Positions 20,690 through 37,876 of a DNA stretch of 64,000 bases are shown piece by piece (positions within the stretch are counted from its first letter, which is position 1; the number at the start of each line of letters is the position of its first letter). This stretch comes from Blastomyces gilchristii SLH14081 (lineage: Eukaryota; Ascomycota; Eurotiomycetes; Onygenales; Ajellomycetaceae). The stretch spans positions 568,976 to 632,975 of the forward strand of contig NW_003101680.1 of the NCBI RefSeq assembly GCF_000003855.2, written 5' to 3'. A model generated the notes under the pieces. It was not told where the DNA came from. It was given only the letters and a program-made list of their open reading frames with translations, and searched no databases. A program made the translations under genes and the position numbers.

Positions 20690-23565
20690 CGTTCGTCCGT
20701 CTGGCAGCACAGCAGACCAAAGGCATGGGATCAGCTCGCATATATGTACGCCGTTGTCCTGCTTAGTTGTTCCTTTTCCTTCTTATCTCATGTCCAGTCT
20801 TCCCTTGTTCCCTCTCTCCTTTGCTTCTTCTAGATACGAGGTCGTGTAGTCGAGTTGAGAAAGTTCAGGGCCTAGGCATAGCAATAACAACTGACTATCA
20901 CAAAAATTTTTTGACAAGGGTACATATATCAATCAAAGGGACCCGTGAAGAGAACAATGGCGAGGCTAAACTGATAATAGAGTGGGCATCCCTGTATGTA
21001 TCCGAATAGCTCACGAATTTGCTTCTCAAAATCACTCTAGGGGCCAGCAAATCGAACGGGCATCAGCCGAGATTGAGAGTATGTTGAGGATAATTCTGGG
21101 TCCACTTGATGTCAAGTAGCAACAGATCGCAACCATGAGCTTCAGGCATTGAAAAAGAGTGGAGGGCATATATGTATACGAGTAGATTAAGGAGTAACGG
21201 GTTTCGAATTAAAGCAAGGACGGTGAAAAATAAACTCCGGCAGGAATATGCATATGCGTATGCGTGCAAAAAAGCTCTGGCAGGAATAATTAAACAGAAA
21301 CTCTCTTTGTTTCACAATATGAAAAGAAATACTAGGAGCTAGAAAGAGAATGATGAGTGAAATGTCCCGTATGAAGCTTTCAGTGGCGGATTCACAAAAA
21401 GTAGCCAAAATATATAACGTTACTCCTATGTAGCAAGCTGGACCAGAGCAGGGGCCTCTCGGATATATAGATAGAGAATGAAACGGTTTATATATAAATA
21501 TAACATGCTTCTCGTGCATTTTTCAGGTTTCGAAGCTAGCGGCCGCGGGAACTAGGCAAAGCGAATACCAAGAGGAGGAATTGTAGAGAATGTAAGAAGC
21601 GGATGGAGCACGAAAAAGTTTTCATGGGGACGCACTATCAATAGGTCAGATCATTCATTATGATTTTAGGTTGAAAAAAAGTTGTGTGCAAGTCTGGATG
21701 CTTGCAGGTTTCCTGTCTTTTCTTTTTCCTTTTCCTTTTTTGATCAATGCAGGCCCTGGAGATCTTGTGCCAGGGGACCGGCGAGTTCAAGGAATTTGAA
21801 AAGCGCCAAAAACCCATGAATAAGCCCATTATAACTCCAGGATTTCCGTGTGTTTGACAGCGAGCCCATGAAAGGATAGCCATTGTCTGACATCTGATCG
21901 TCAAACAGAATGTTCTACTGCGGCGCTAGAAGGATTTCGAAGCATTTGGCGGGTGGGATAAAAATCAGGATCAAAAGAAATACATCAGAAATAGAACTGG
22001 GGGAGTGCGCACGGTTGTCAAAAATTTCGGGTGGCCTTAGCCTTTTGCGTCATCATCAACTGAGCAATTTGATCACCTCCTGGTGTTCCACCACCGGAAT
22101 CACACGGTAGCGAGTGTGCTAAGGCTGGGATGCATGGGCTAAGGCATGCAGTCAGCATCGGGGCGCCCGACTAAAGAATCCCGTTGGGCCGCTGGGATGC
22201 CGGGGAAGAGAGTGGAAAGGATATGACCGTATGACGGGCCTCATTGTGGAACCAGCAAAGCCGGAGCCTCCAGCACCCACTGGCAGCCAGCAGTGGGTTG
22301 CCCAATAAGAAGCGCTATCTCGTCGGCTGGATTGACCAAAATCCCACGCTGAATGGGCTTCTGGATTCCTTCTAGAAGAATTGGTCCCCGCAGCCAGATG
22401 CAGCGTGTTTTTCTTTTTCTTTTTTCTTTTTCTTTCGCTTTTCTTCTCTCCCGCTTTTGCACCTTGGCTGTATGCACAGAGCAACATTGGGCTTGCATGA
22501 ATGGCATGGTTGGACTTAGCGGCAAACCATTGTTTGTTTGCGGCTGGCAGGAGTTTCTCGAATTTTCTCATAAGCCTCATAGGGCGGGTTTCTTGGGCTC
22601 TCGATCGAAATCCGATTCATCTTCATTGATATATATAACTAATAATTGAAATGTGGCTCATGGCTGCTACTCCGGCAGCAATCACATCTTCACGTCGTGC
22701 ATGGAAATGTTGTTGATATGCAGAGGACGGGAGAAGAATCCCTCTAGGGATAATCATTTGAAATTATCCGTTATTCTATTGGCAGCTGACCCCGAAAGTC
22801 TCATAGAAACTATGACAAAACGAGACGTCCGGATAATATATTATATAATAATAATCATTCTTAAGATTGAGGTGGAAAGCAGCAGCAAATAAACTTGCAT
22901 TCGACCTATTGAGGAATATTTGGCATCCCTGATTATATTCTTCGTGTACAGAACTGCACACCCACTAGGAGACAAATGACGTGAGCCTGCAGGAGCTCGC
23001 TGATCCTTGTGACGACGTGTCGTAGCAATGCTAGGGAAAGGGAAAATATTGCTCCGAATTGACATGTGCTTTTGCTGCACAGGTCTCACGCACGACGATG
23101 CAACTTCAGGGTCACATGTGTGCTTCGGGCTTCTGGCAAATGCAACTGGTTTATCGCATCAGCCCTATTCAAAGTCTGTTTGCTCTTTGCAGATCCTCGT
23201 TTACAGTTGTCAGCCCACCACAAATTTAACCGGCCCAGCGGGCCATGGCGCACCGATAGGCCAGATGCTTCTCTAGCCTTGTTGCCGGTTGGGAACAGGT
23301 GGAGGGACGATGTAAATAATAATCATGATAATAATAATAAAAATAAAATGAGACATGCAAAAAGGCCGAAAAGCCCGACGCCCGGCGCAATTTCATGTGA
23401 CAAACAATAGTATTTCTGTCCCATTTGAAAGAGTAGCGTCAATCTCACTGCGGGGACCTCGTCCGGGGTTCGGTCCTTTCCGCCGTTTCATGACCACGAA
23501 GGTCGAGCCATCCCGGCAATCCAAATCGATTTTCGGTCATTTAGCAAGCTAGATGGAAAGCTTTA
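20690..23565. other. Large intergenic region
   Basis: Nearly 2.9 kb without a convincing gene. Frames of 60-142 codons exist on both strands but none has a recognisable domain, and several run through low-complexity pyrimidine tracts (21719-21740, 22410-22450). It probably contains the transcription factor's promoter and long leader. A stretch of TATATA-rich sequence at about 21400-21500 and (AAT/AATA)-rich DNA at 23311-23350 were seen. Confidence 0.45.
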
Positions 23566-26500
23566 TTACAAGATCTCCTCCAAGACTTGGAAGAGGACCG
23601 CTTGGACCGGCCCAGACCGCTCCGTTGCGAGCCACTCTTTAACTTGCTGGCGGTGCTCGTCGGGCATTTTAATCTTGGTTGTGTTGCACAGGTGTGTGTA
23701 TGCAAGCGCGGCTTGTGCTCGACTATGCCTCGTTTTTTCTACGGATAGCTCGAGATCCCGGAATAGAAGTTGATCGCCGAGAGAGAGTAATGCAGTGCGG
23801 AAGTCGCTGTTTAACTCTCCATTGGATAGTTCAGAGTCGGGTTTTGAAACTTCTGCCCCAAGTTTTTCGAATGCGGATTTTAGCCCGCTGTACATGATGC
23901 CATATATGGCCTTACCACCATAAGTGACAGCCTTGCCGACGACCAGGGGTATTTGAGATATATGACCGGTCAGTGCTGCTGTCCAGGAATTAGCAACGAG
24001 TGACGTTCTTTTTGGATCCATAATATTTCGCATACCTAAGAAAGAAATTGAGGGATTAAGGCAGCTGAAAATGCACTCGACGCTAGCTGCGAGCGTTTGC
24101 CCTTCAACCCTGGAAACAAAAATTAGATTCAACAAAATACGCGTGTTCTGCTGGCTCATTTGACTCACTTTGAAGCCTTGACTACGTCGGCTGCTGCATC
24201 TACCTCCATTTTTTCTTTCGAATCATCGACTAGCTCCTCGACCACCTGAGAAACAATTTTCATTGCATCAGGCATGAGATCCAAATCATCTCGGTCTTTG
24301 GCAAATTCAGCGAGAGATTTGAGCGCATGAGGTTTGTATGCAGGATTGTTGCGCCTGGCTTCTCTCACTACAATAACCTGCATCGTGACAGTTAGATTAC
24401 ATTTAAGAGGCCCAACAAAAAATAAGATCGAAGGACTGGACTAACCTTCATTTGCTCACGGATATCGCTATTCTGCGCACACAGAGCTTTGGATTTGCGA
24501 GAAAATTTGACAAACCCTTCCAGTACCGTTTCCTTTCCTTCCCAAGTCTTTCCTGCAACCGCCTTTTCGATAGCTGGCCAAATGCGCTGTGCAGCGCCAA
24601 GATCAATGTTGTCATCTAATGATGAAGCCACTTTTGCAACGGCAAGAGCAGACGTGTGTTTAATGGCCCACCGCGGTGAGTCTAGATTGTTAGATACAAT
24701 ATCAAGTATCTCTTGAAGATACAATGATACAGCTCGCGAGCCGCTGACATTGTCGTTCCATGTTTTTAAAAATAGTTCCCTAACTTGTTCCTCTGTATCA
24801 TGCATACCCACAAAGATGAAAGGGAGAAAAGCCGCCGAACACGCCGCGACACGGTCGTTCGCAAGTTTGGAGATGGAGTTTAAGATTTCACCGGAGATGA
24901 CACGGTGAGACGTTTCTTCGGCCCCAAAGTAGAGCGATTTCGCAAACTCGATAGTTTTAAGCATCTGGTCATCCGTCGCCAATCGCATGAGATATCCTAT
25001 TGTGGAACTGTATGAGGCGCTGATGGTATCATTCCGATCAAGGACATGTTTCCGCATAAGTTGGACGAAACGATCGGCGTGGGGGCGGAAGAGAAAGGTT
25101 TTGGAACTGAGAATAACAAGGACGCGGCTGACACCAACCTTCGAAGGTAGGCCAATTGCCGATCGTAAAACGTCTTCTAGCTTGTTCGCAACTTCTTTCA
25201 TGCTTTCATCATCAAGAGACTCGAGAAGGGATAGCTCGATGGCTTCCATCATTGGAGACGTACGAATTGCTGACAATCTCATTTTATCAATATCCTGCCC
25301 GGTCAAGCCATACTTGTCGGCGTTGAGGTGGATATAATTGACAGCTTGAGGCTCAAGCGAGCTCAAAGAAGCAAGGAATCTCTCCAGTATCTGAGGTACA
25401 AACAGGCGGAGTGTTTTCCCAGGGCTTTTCTTGATGATCTTCGTTAAGGTTGTAATTGCATAACCTTGTACTTCTTCCGCTGCAGACTCCATACCCTCAT
25501 GGCTGAGCAAAAAGGGAATGATATGATTTAACATGACCCTGGCCCTCTTCGAATCAGCATCTCCAGCCTCCAGGGATCGGACAACAATATTCGTTAGAAC
25601 TTGACATAGTCTGAGTGCCGCCTGGCGGACAGTGGCCTTAATATCGTCTAGAAGCTTGAATGCTTTGGTTAGGATATCACCAAGATATTTATCGTACTTT
25701 TCAGTAGGCCGCCCTTGGATAAGGTCACCAATTGCCGCACAGCTCGCTTGGCGCACTCTCCACTCTTTTCCAGTCATGATACTTTTAAGCAGGTCATCCA
25801 TAATAGCGTCAAAATTCGCCTCAATCACAGAGTTCGAATCTTTGACCAGGGCGTTCCAAATATCATTCATCGAGCGTTGCACATTAGGATTCGGATCAAA
25901 TCTGTACCGATACAGCTTGGGGAACAGTTTAGGATTTTGTGCGAGGTATCCGTTGACGCTTGAGTCTGAGAGCACGTTGCTCAATCCGAACCTGCCAAAC
26001 GCCGCACGGCTTGACCAAATTGCATTATTTGAAGCAAGTGACATGAAGCGATAAACAAGACTTGGGTCTCCGACTTCAGACGCCAGGCCAACAATATCTT
26101 TGTAAGTGGTGACGGATCCCTCGCCAGTGGGTAATGCGCCGGGCTCGAAAAGTTCCGTGTCTGTGGAAATTTTCCCACCTCCGAGATTCGAGCCTTCCAT
26201 TGTAAAGGATCGCACGAGATCGCGTACCAAGTCATCTTTAAGGTCCTGACTGCCCATCTCGTATACCAGACTCAAGCCTCTAGAGCCGGTTTCCTGCACA
26301 ACTTCATCTCTGTCTGACAAGAGCCATACAAAGGTAGCTTGGCACTTCCTTAAACGATCTTGCACTTCCGAAAAGTGTCCACAGTATTGGATTAAGCAGA
26401 GAAGCCAGATGACAGATGCCTTTCTCAGCGATGGCTTCGAGGCCTTGCAATCGATGATGATCTTGTCAAGCATTCCCGAAAGGATATGTGAGGGTATGTC

Positions 26501-29380
26501 AGACTTTGGCCAAGGTGCGTCCACGTCAAAGACTGTAATTAATGACTTTGACGACCAACCAACTGCAACAGTACATAACGCTTCTCCAACAGAAAATTGC
26601 ACCTCTGGCCGCTTAACTTCATGAAGCTCATAGAGAGACTTTAGTAAGTGTTTGAACGGGGATCCTTCGGTGTCGTCCTTAGGAAGTACCAGCGACAGAC
26701 GTCCCAAAGTCAATATTGCTGTATCTTTTTCTTTCTTCGCTTCTTCCGATAGCTTACATATCACTTTTTTCACAGCCTCGTCGCAGTTATCTCCAGGGAA
26801 AGATGTGGGGGATAAAATGGATGCAAGACTCAGTTGTCCGATAGTCACATGGGAAGCCTCTCTGAGGGCTAGATCTCTAGAGTTGTTCAAGATATCAAAC
26901 GTGGACTCCAAAAGCCTTCGGATTTGATTTTCAGAGATCAAATTTAGTCGCCCTCGAAAGGAAGCGCGGGTGGAAAGATGTGTTAACGCCAGTAGTGCAC
27001 CTCTGCACTTATTGATACCTTGACCGACCGCAGTTTTCCAATTCTCAATTAAAACGATAAATGACTCAAACATCTGCAGCAGCCGAGAGGTAGGATAGTC
27101 CGTGTGAGAGGCCAAAATTCCGAACGCCTGTGTTGCTATATCCTGATTCGTGACGTTGTTTGAAAATATCGGATCCCTAAGCGATGAGGCGTGAATTGCA
27201 ATAGAAGCCAGAAGGTCATTGGATGCGAGAGCGCAGATTTCGACAAAATGAACACCACAGCGGCCTAATCCCTGGCCCTGCTTCCAAAGGAGACCAGCTA
27301 GGGAAGCCTTCAGGAACCCAAGGGTCGGCACACGATCGCATTGTTCGAGATATGCTTTAAGGCTAGCCCTTGCATCTTCCTTCGTTGAGATTGCCGCGTC
27401 AAGGCGGTGTTCCCAATCCGGTTCGACACTCAAGGGGGAGCCAGAATATTGGAACGATTCACAGAGGAGAATATTGCGAATAAATGCAATAGTCGGTGCA
27501 AATGAATTAACATAGGCGCTAGAAAATCTGGTGGGAAGAGAAACGTTCCCGTCATCCATTTCGATATCATCGCTAGTCGGGTCGCCAAATAAAGAGCTTA
27601 CTAATTCGGCAAACTTAGGAAACCGGTACCGAGGATGAACATCAGCGTCCATGGCAGTTGAAGTTATCCGGCTTCCATCTCTGGGAGGATTAAGCATCCG
27701 ATACCAGTATGGGTCAAGGCCTTTCTGGCCTTCCTCTATGATTTCAGATCTCCCACCGGACTCCCCGCCAATAGCCATAAGATCTATCCAGCGCGCCTGC
27801 ACCTCCCAATACGGCAAGCACCGATTCGCAAACCGCACGGCAGCAAACCTCGTACTTCGGACGATGTGAAATCCTGTATCGCGGTCTTCCGTACCGGGCT
27901 TGGCGTGCATATGGTGAATTAAAAGCGGACGGATTTCATTTTGAAGATGTTCGTCTGCATTATTCGCGAGAGCGTTGAGGATACTCCCCAGAGCTTGCTC
28001 GATACTTACGAATATCTGTGCACTTGAAGTGTCAGAACTCAGGGAAGTGAATAGCCACCTGAGTAGATCAAGATCGAATATCCGTTCATCGTCATCCTGT
28101 GAAGCTCGATCGATTTTCGGAGCTAGTACGCCAATAGTTTCATACGCAAGACTTCGAAGACTAAGTTCGGCAGGACTCAACTTCTGCGCGCTAGCGCCAG
28201 GGTCAGGCCAGCCTTGGTAGGAAATATATTCTCTTAAACCCTGGATGGCGCGAGGCGCGACGACATTTAAATCTGCAGAAGAGCCCATGCGCGCAATCCA
28301 CGTCACAAAGACAAATATCTGGCTCCGAAGCTTAGATGCTTCAAGGCCCTTGGCAGTGCTTTCATTATTTGAGAACAGCCCTTCATCGAGAAGCTGATTA
28401 ATCCTCTCAGGCTGGGTGGTAGCCTTGACTGATTTACTTAGAAATCCAAGGATTTTAGCTTGTAAAGCTGGTCGCGCTGGTAGGGCACCATCGGGGTCTT
28501 TCGTTCCAAAGTAGAGAGTAAACAATTCATCAACAACTTCCGCGTTTTCCAAGTCTGCACGGAAACGCTTTAGTATATCTTCCCCAACGTCCGAAAGGCG
28601 ACTATTAGGATCAGCAGAAGCAATAACAGCGGCAAGGAAGCGTTCAGAATCTGTAAAAGCCCCACTGGCCAAAAACTTCGCTGCGGCAACCTTGGTTTCG
28701 ATCAAGTTAAGGCCACCAGCTGCCGAAGGATTCCAAGTATCGTCAGGTGATGCATCTCTGTTCACAAATCTATACTCTGAAGGGGTAAGACCGGGGCATC
28801 TCGTCGCATCTTTTCCAGCGGGTAGTAAAAGAAAAACTTTTGCAAACCATTTTGCCAGGAAAGTGGCATCTTCATCTGATATACCTAGTTTCGCTCTTAG
28901 AGCCAAATCATCTTCACTGCCTCTCTGTGGCAACTTCAGCAACGGTAACAATCTCAACAATAAATTGAAAACGACAGAGCCATGCGATGAAGCAGAGATT
29001 GAACCTCCGATTCCTGCAATCCCCTGGATTAAAGCTGGTATGAGTTCGATACGCTCACTGGCGGGAATTCGATCAAGGCCCTGCTTGATATATATAAGGT
29101 CAAAATGTCTGACCAGCGGCGCTTTAACTTCTTTAAACTGTTTCAGCAGTGCTGCGACAGGGAGGGTGATTGACACTGGTCGTATTCGAGTGTTGATATG
29201 CTGGCAGACAGCAATGACTTTGTTGCGCACTGCAAGGCTTTCGGAAGCTAGCTTTAGGAGTAGTGGGGCAAGGTATGTCTGGAGAAGAGATTGCAGCTTG
29301 GAATCACTGTCTGCTAGGGCAATTCTAAGCTCGACTTTTGATATAAGACTTAGTTCTCGGGCTTCGTCTGGGTTAGACAT
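23566..29380 (-). CDS. ecm29: Proteasome component ECM29 (26S proteasome adaptor and scaffold)
   Basis: Three exons, 29380-24446, 24377-24169 and 24109-23566, give 1895 residues, close to yeast Ecm29 (about 1870). The protein is a HEAT-repeat solenoid that bridges the 20S core and 19S regulatory particle and takes part in proteasome quality control. The N-terminus matches the Ecm29 N-terminal domain (ELSLISKVELRIALADSD, LLLKLASESLAVRNKVIA). HEAT-like helical pairs run throughout, for example VRQASCAAIGDLIQGRP, KATVRQAALRLCQVLTNIV and DEEQVRELFLKTWNDNVSG-type repeats. The C-terminal block contains PRWAIKHTSALAVAKVAS and EGFVKFSRKSKAL. The start chosen is ATG 29380 (MSNPDEARELS); the frame is open for 34 codons upstream but that part has no resemblance to the family. 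Introns are 68 and 59 bp. Confidence 0.93.
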
Positions 29381-29970
29381 GACGAAATTCGCTTGAGTAT
29401 CAATAGACGAGTGGATAGGTAGAGAGTGGCGTGATATTATTTTATCATGAATGAGGACGTAAAAACGAGAGTTCGAACACAACCTAAGTAATAAAGGGAA
29501 AAATCGCGATTTAAACTAATAAGTCTGGTCGTAGGGCAGTGGTGGTGGCGTGTACATGTATGTATGTACAGACAGACGTTGGCCCAGATGAGATGTTCCT
29601 TGTCTGTGATGGATTGTTAGTGCACGAGGAACATGATTGGTCAGCAGGAACAGGCGCCAAGACCTTATGCGCAAATAGGACTAGTGTCAGATTAGGGCTG
29701 AATAAGACCAGTCTATATAAGTACGTTAATCGAACAAGAAACGATGATGGTAAATGCAATACACATTGTCGCGAATGCAAATATCTATAAGGGTCGTCAA
29801 AGGAGTAGAAATATATAAATGTATGACATAAGGTGGGCTAGATGCAAAAGCTAAAAGAAAAAAGAAAAAACTAAAAAAAAATTTTGCACTATATTCTGGG
29901 CCACGGATTGCGAGTTCTCTGGTATCGTTATAGAACTGGAACTCGACAAATAAACATTGAGACTTCATAT
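29381..29970. other. Gap between ECM29 promoter and IRC20-like 3' end
   Basis: About 590 bp with no gene. It includes an A-rich tract at 29850-29885 close to the 3' end of the upstream minus-strand gene. Confidence 0.45.
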
Positions 29971-32900
29971 TTACAACACAGCACTGGCATCGCCGCTCGC
30001 CAGAACTTCTCCATTACCACCATCCCCAGCATCCGCAATCCTCTCCTCCGCCGCTTCAGCCCTCAAAAGCCGATCAACATCATTCCGCATAGCCTCCACA
30101 TTCCCTCCATCCACCATCGATTTCGCCCTCCTACTCGTCTTAGCAAAGAGACACTGCCACAAATCACCCTCAGGAACTCGCTCCCCTTCAGCCGCCGTGC
30201 CCGCCATCAGATTCCCCAGCTTCGCATCCTGCAGTTCCAGAGAGTTCGCAGCCTCAATGACTGTCTCTATACACGCACCTCCATCTCCATTTTCTTCGCC
30301 TCCCGAAACGCTCATCTCCAAATCCTCCCCCCGGAATTTCTCCCCATCCTGCTTGCGCTTTTGGGCAATATGAGCCAGGCGCCGTGACACGGAAATATCA
30401 TAGATACATTCCTCGACAGAATCAGACACGAGATACATCCAAACTGTCGTTTCGCGATGTTGCCCGATACGATGAACACGCGCGATGGCCTGCAGCTCAA
30501 TCGCAGTATTGATTAAGGGCTCACAGAGGAAAACATGAGTGGCGTTAATAAGGTTTAGCCCGGAGGCATGAGCCTTCGCGTGGAGGAGAAAGCACTCGAT
30601 CTGCCGCATAAAGGAGTTAGAACAGAGCATCAAATCATTAGATATAAAATAAAACGAAGATTCCTCTTACTGAAGGGTCACTTTTAAACCTCTCAACCCC
30701 ATCATGGCTGTCAATACTACTAAATCCAATTTTGAAATGCGAAAAGGCGCGCGCGAGAATCCCCAGGAAAGGCTTATACTGCGAGAAGACAATGGATTTC
30801 GCACCAGGATCATGTTGCCGTAACCAAATCAGATGTCGACCTAGGGTATCAATTTTGGTTCCAAATGAGCCTTCAACGTCAATATTTCTGATCTCCTTCA
30901 ACACCCCTGAACTAATATCCGAATATATCGAATTCTTGAGAGAATGGTCAGACCCGATGTGTGCAGCAGCCGCCCTTTCTTCCTGCGCAACTATTTCCGT
31001 AGGCTTGTATGTAATTTGATGGAAATCGTTGGATTTCAGGCGTATTTTGCACATAGGACAAGTTCGATGTTGGCGCCACCAGAACCGGAGGCAGTCCTTG
31101 CAGTATTTGTGACCACATACGGTCAATACACCTGGGTATTGAAAAATAAATTAGCCAAGGTACACACAACACACAACATGCGGATAACGTAGATGGGTGT
31201 GGGGAAGATTTCACCGATTTCAAACGTCGACTGGCAGATGACACATATTCTTGCTGACTCTTCAGCCCCAGACTCGTCTCGAAGGTGTATAAGATACCGA
31301 TATTTAGACCTGAGTGCTGATATTCTCTCCTCAATTTTGTGTTCCGCCATGAGACTGCGGTCAAAAAGTGCAATATCAAGCGGCTTCCCTCTGCTCTCTT
31401 CATCGTAAGGCGCGACAGTATCTGAGATTTGCTGCAGTTGCCTATAATATTCCAAACGCCGATTCATCACGTTGTGGAAAAGCTGCACCTCCTTCTCCAA
31501 ATCCGACAAAACCTTTGATTGCTCCGACGAAATTTGGCTCGAATCTTGTAGGATTCGATTTACTATGCCAAGTTCAGCTCGTGCTCGGGTACTACCCCGA
31601 GCTTCCTGCCATTCGAGGGACACTGCAAGGCCCCGCAATTCGGTAAGGATACCGCGAAGCGACCCAAGCTCATCGGAGGGCTTCAGGCATTCGCGTGTTT
31701 TCATGAATGAGATGTAAAGTTTAGGCGATGGGCCCTTTCCATCATTTGCCCGTGCTAACCCTTTCTTGACGTCGTATTCGATCAAAGTGTTTTTTTGACC
31801 CGTGATAGCGTCATGATAGTCAGCGAATAGGGCGCGCAACCCTTCCATGTAAACGTACATCTCATCCTGATGTTGAGTTGAAGATTCGTACTCGTCACCC
31901 TCCAACTTGGCATTATTGTCTTCCTCATCCACCAGTTGCTCCAAAAGTAGCTTAAGAGAATGTGTGCGCCACTCAATGAACTGCTGTGTAAGTTTATTTA
32001 TAGCCTCGCAAAGGTCTTCGAGTTTATCTAGAAGTCGCCCACTCTCCATGCCACTAATATCCAGCCTTGGTGACATCTTGGGGATTTTTACAAGACCTTT
32101 GCTACTGACGTTCGCCTGTATCTGTCGGATAGATCGACTGACCCTTTGATCTGTCTCCGCCAGCATCTCCTTTCGAATAAGCTTTGCCGCCTCGTAGTTC
32201 TCCACCTCGAGCTTTTCAAGAGCGAAGAACTCTTCCGAGTCAGGAGTTGTGAGCTCTGTATTAGTTTTGATCTGGTAATACGCATTTGCAATGAAAAATT
32301 TGCAAATATGCTGAATTTCCAAGGCGCTCCGGAGACGGCCACGATAAGTCGTCAATCTGGTATTTTTTTCCCCTTTCCCTTCCTCAACATCATCCTCGTC
32401 ATCTGATGAATTTTGCACAACTTCCGACACTGCGCTTTGCTCTTTCTTACGTTCAATTTCGAGCTGAACTCGAGAATCCCTAACGTTAGCCTCTGCTAGC
32501 GCCAAAGCCGCTTGCCATAACTCCAAAGCCTCCTTTGGTTGGCCAGCATTCTCCAGCAGCTGGCCGCGGCGAATTTGAGACAGGAGGAGTGAGCGTTCTT
32601 CTGCACGGATTCGAAGTTCATTCTGGTCAATCATTACCTCCAGAACCTCAGCGACCGAGCGAAGTGGACCACTGCTCATTCCAAAAGCCTTGCGGCCGGC
32701 ACCACCAACTTCTGGATGGAGACAAGCCTGGCGAAGCCTTGTTAGCCAGCGCCTCATCGTTTCAATGGTAGATTTCGAATTGGGGTCCCAATCTCCAGTG
32801 CGCGGAGCTCCTAACGCGTCGACTCCGCACTCTTCGCACATTTGCTCAAAAAGCTGATCGTAATGTTGTTCTTCCACTGCTGTGAATGGAATAGTTATAA

Positions 32901-34789
32901 CGATACGTTTCTGACGAGGCAAGTTCAATTCATCGCGTATCATATCCTTATTATGGCGCAGGACAATGCGGCCAATAATTTCTTTAAAAAGGGGTTTATG
33001 GATCTCGTACAGCCGAACCCAGGCATCCAACCAATCACATAATGGGTGAATGCGTAAAAATGAGAGTAGACCAAGCAAATCGTTCATATCTTTTCGAAGT
33101 GGTGTGCCTGTCACTGCCCAAGCGTTGTGCCGCGGAATAAGCCTAGCCACCCTTGCAGCATGGCTTACCCCCGTTTCAATCATTTGAGCTTCGTCAATAC
33201 AAACTCTCCACCAAGAAATTTTAACCAGAGGAGATTTTCTTGGAATCACTTTTTTCTCACTGCGTAGTGAACGATCGGGCGGATCCTCGGCGTAATGTAT
33301 TTCTCTCTGTAGGACATTGTAGGTCGTGAGAACCACGTCACAGGAGGCTAGTTTTTCCACTAATTGCTCATAGCTCTTTTTTGTGCGGTTAATACCTTCA
33401 TAATATGTACATCGAAGATGTGGAGCGTGGGATGAGATTTCCTGTTTCCATTGGTCAAGGATAGTACTTGGAGTGATTATCAAGGTTGCACCTGATTCTG
33501 TAAGAACGGGCCATTGTCGTAGAATTGGTAGCCCTGCCTCAGGAGCAGGCCTTCGGTGCAGGGAGATCAGTGTGATCATTTCCACAGTCTTGCCAAGTCC
33601 CATTTCTTCTGCAAGAATACCGCCTTTCAGCGTCTTAGTGCTACTCAACCCTTTAAGGTCGGAGGTCAAAACCCAAAAAAGATGGCTCATATAACAGATG
33701 TGTCCATCCGCATCTTTAATCTGAGAAAAGGAGTCGGGGAGATTAGAGCCCGGGGGAAGCGGCCGTTCTCGGGTTCTGCCGTCCGGAAGAAGCTCTACAC
33801 CCTCTCTCTGGAGTAGCCACTGAACTGCTCTCCGCTGGAAAGGGAAAAGTTGACATTCAATGAAGTCTGCTAGGGCGCTTGGCGGCAAATCCAGATTTTT
33901 GGGAGGAACGTGAACACTGTCATAAAATTCGCTAGGAGTCCAGGTACTTTCTTTTATACGCCGCTGCCGCCAATCGTTCCGACGGAAGGGTTGTGAAGGA
34001 TGCTCCTGCAGCGCTCCCGGTAAATATGTTGAGAATGCTGCATTCTGCCACACGCCTCTTTTGCCTAACTTTAAGGTGTCTTTCCAGAAAACCTTTGTCT
34101 CCAGGATAAATGAACGCTGGTCGTCTTCAACCCTCCGCAGCGTAGACATTGAGAGCGCAGTCGGGGATGAGCGCGTCCGATAGATTGAAGGGAGATTCAT
34201 TGGGATAAGAAGGTCATGATTCCCTGTGTGAAAATCAAGGATTTCTTGAAGTATGACATCCGAGCTACTGGTTTCAAGCTCGATCTTATATTGTTTCACA
34301 TGTGGCTGAGTGGATGCCATACGATACCATTTCGAGATTAGAACTTTGATCTGAGTGCCATCTTCATAATCCGAAGAGATGGCATGGATATCAAGTGCCG
34401 GAGAGGAGAATGTCTGGGCCAGAAAATAAAATAGGCGACAAAGGAGTCAGACTCTGCAGTCCCTTTCCTCGAGGGTATTATTACTTGATGATGAAACACT
34501 TACAATCTTCAACTCTATATGCGCCAGAGTCAAATACTCTGGAAACATAGACGCCGCAATGTCTTGAGCGGCAGTGTTTTGAGAATCCCATATCCCCGTA
34601 TTCAACTTCCGTCGTTTCCCTGGAGTACCTTGGGTTGAGCCTGACTCCTTCAGCTTCGAGAAACACGCCTGAAGAGTGTTGGGCACAGGGCCTACAACAG
34701 GGGGTCGCACCGTTAGCTCCCGTCAAGAAGCCATATATTAGTGATTAAAACGTACCTGACGCGAAGGCCACATCTTTAAGAATAGACAT
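29971..34789 (-). CDS. irc20: SNF2-family ATPase with RING finger (IRC20/SHPRH-like E3 ligase)
   Basis: Five exons, 34789-34756, 34691-34504, 34413-31215, 31131-30671 and 30600-29971, give 1503 residues. The SNF2 ATPase halves are split by a long insert. Walker A is AEEMGLGKTVEM at about residue 343, the DEAH-type box is CIDEAQMIE at about 480, and TGTPLRKDMNDLLGLLSFL follows. Then comes a long coiled-coil-rich insert (SLLLSQIRRGQLLENAG, TDQRVSRSIRQIQANV). The C3HC4 RING reads CVICQSTFEIG then VLTVCGHKYC and RTCPMC, with an intron in the middle of the RING. The second helicase lobe has SIVFSQYKPFLGIL, ASGLNLINATHVFLCEP and ARVHRIGQHRETTVW. This order is that of yeast Irc20 and SHPRH, nuclear proteins linked to recombination and PCNA or SUMO-targeted ubiquitylation. 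The first exon (MSILKDVAFAS) is only 34 nt. Confidence 0.92.
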
Positions 34790-37662
<2,873 letters not shown>

Positions 37663-37876
37663 TCCTCCTACAGGAATGAGAACATGTCGCCTTCACGGGG
37701 ATTCTCCTCTCGTTTCTCAGATTACCGCACGGTGGAATTATAATTGACAATGTTATATGGGGGATATCCAGCAGGAATTTCGAAAGAGAGCTGGCAGAAA
37801 CTATAAAACTATGTAAAGTACATTTCATAACTATGCCTAATTGACACGATATTAATCACACTGCTAACTAGCGGCA

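Noticed and set aside
28692..29396. 234-codon plus-strand frame opposite ECM29
   Set aside because: It is the antisense shadow of the ECM29 exon; the minus-strand frame is over 1600 codons with clear family resemblance.
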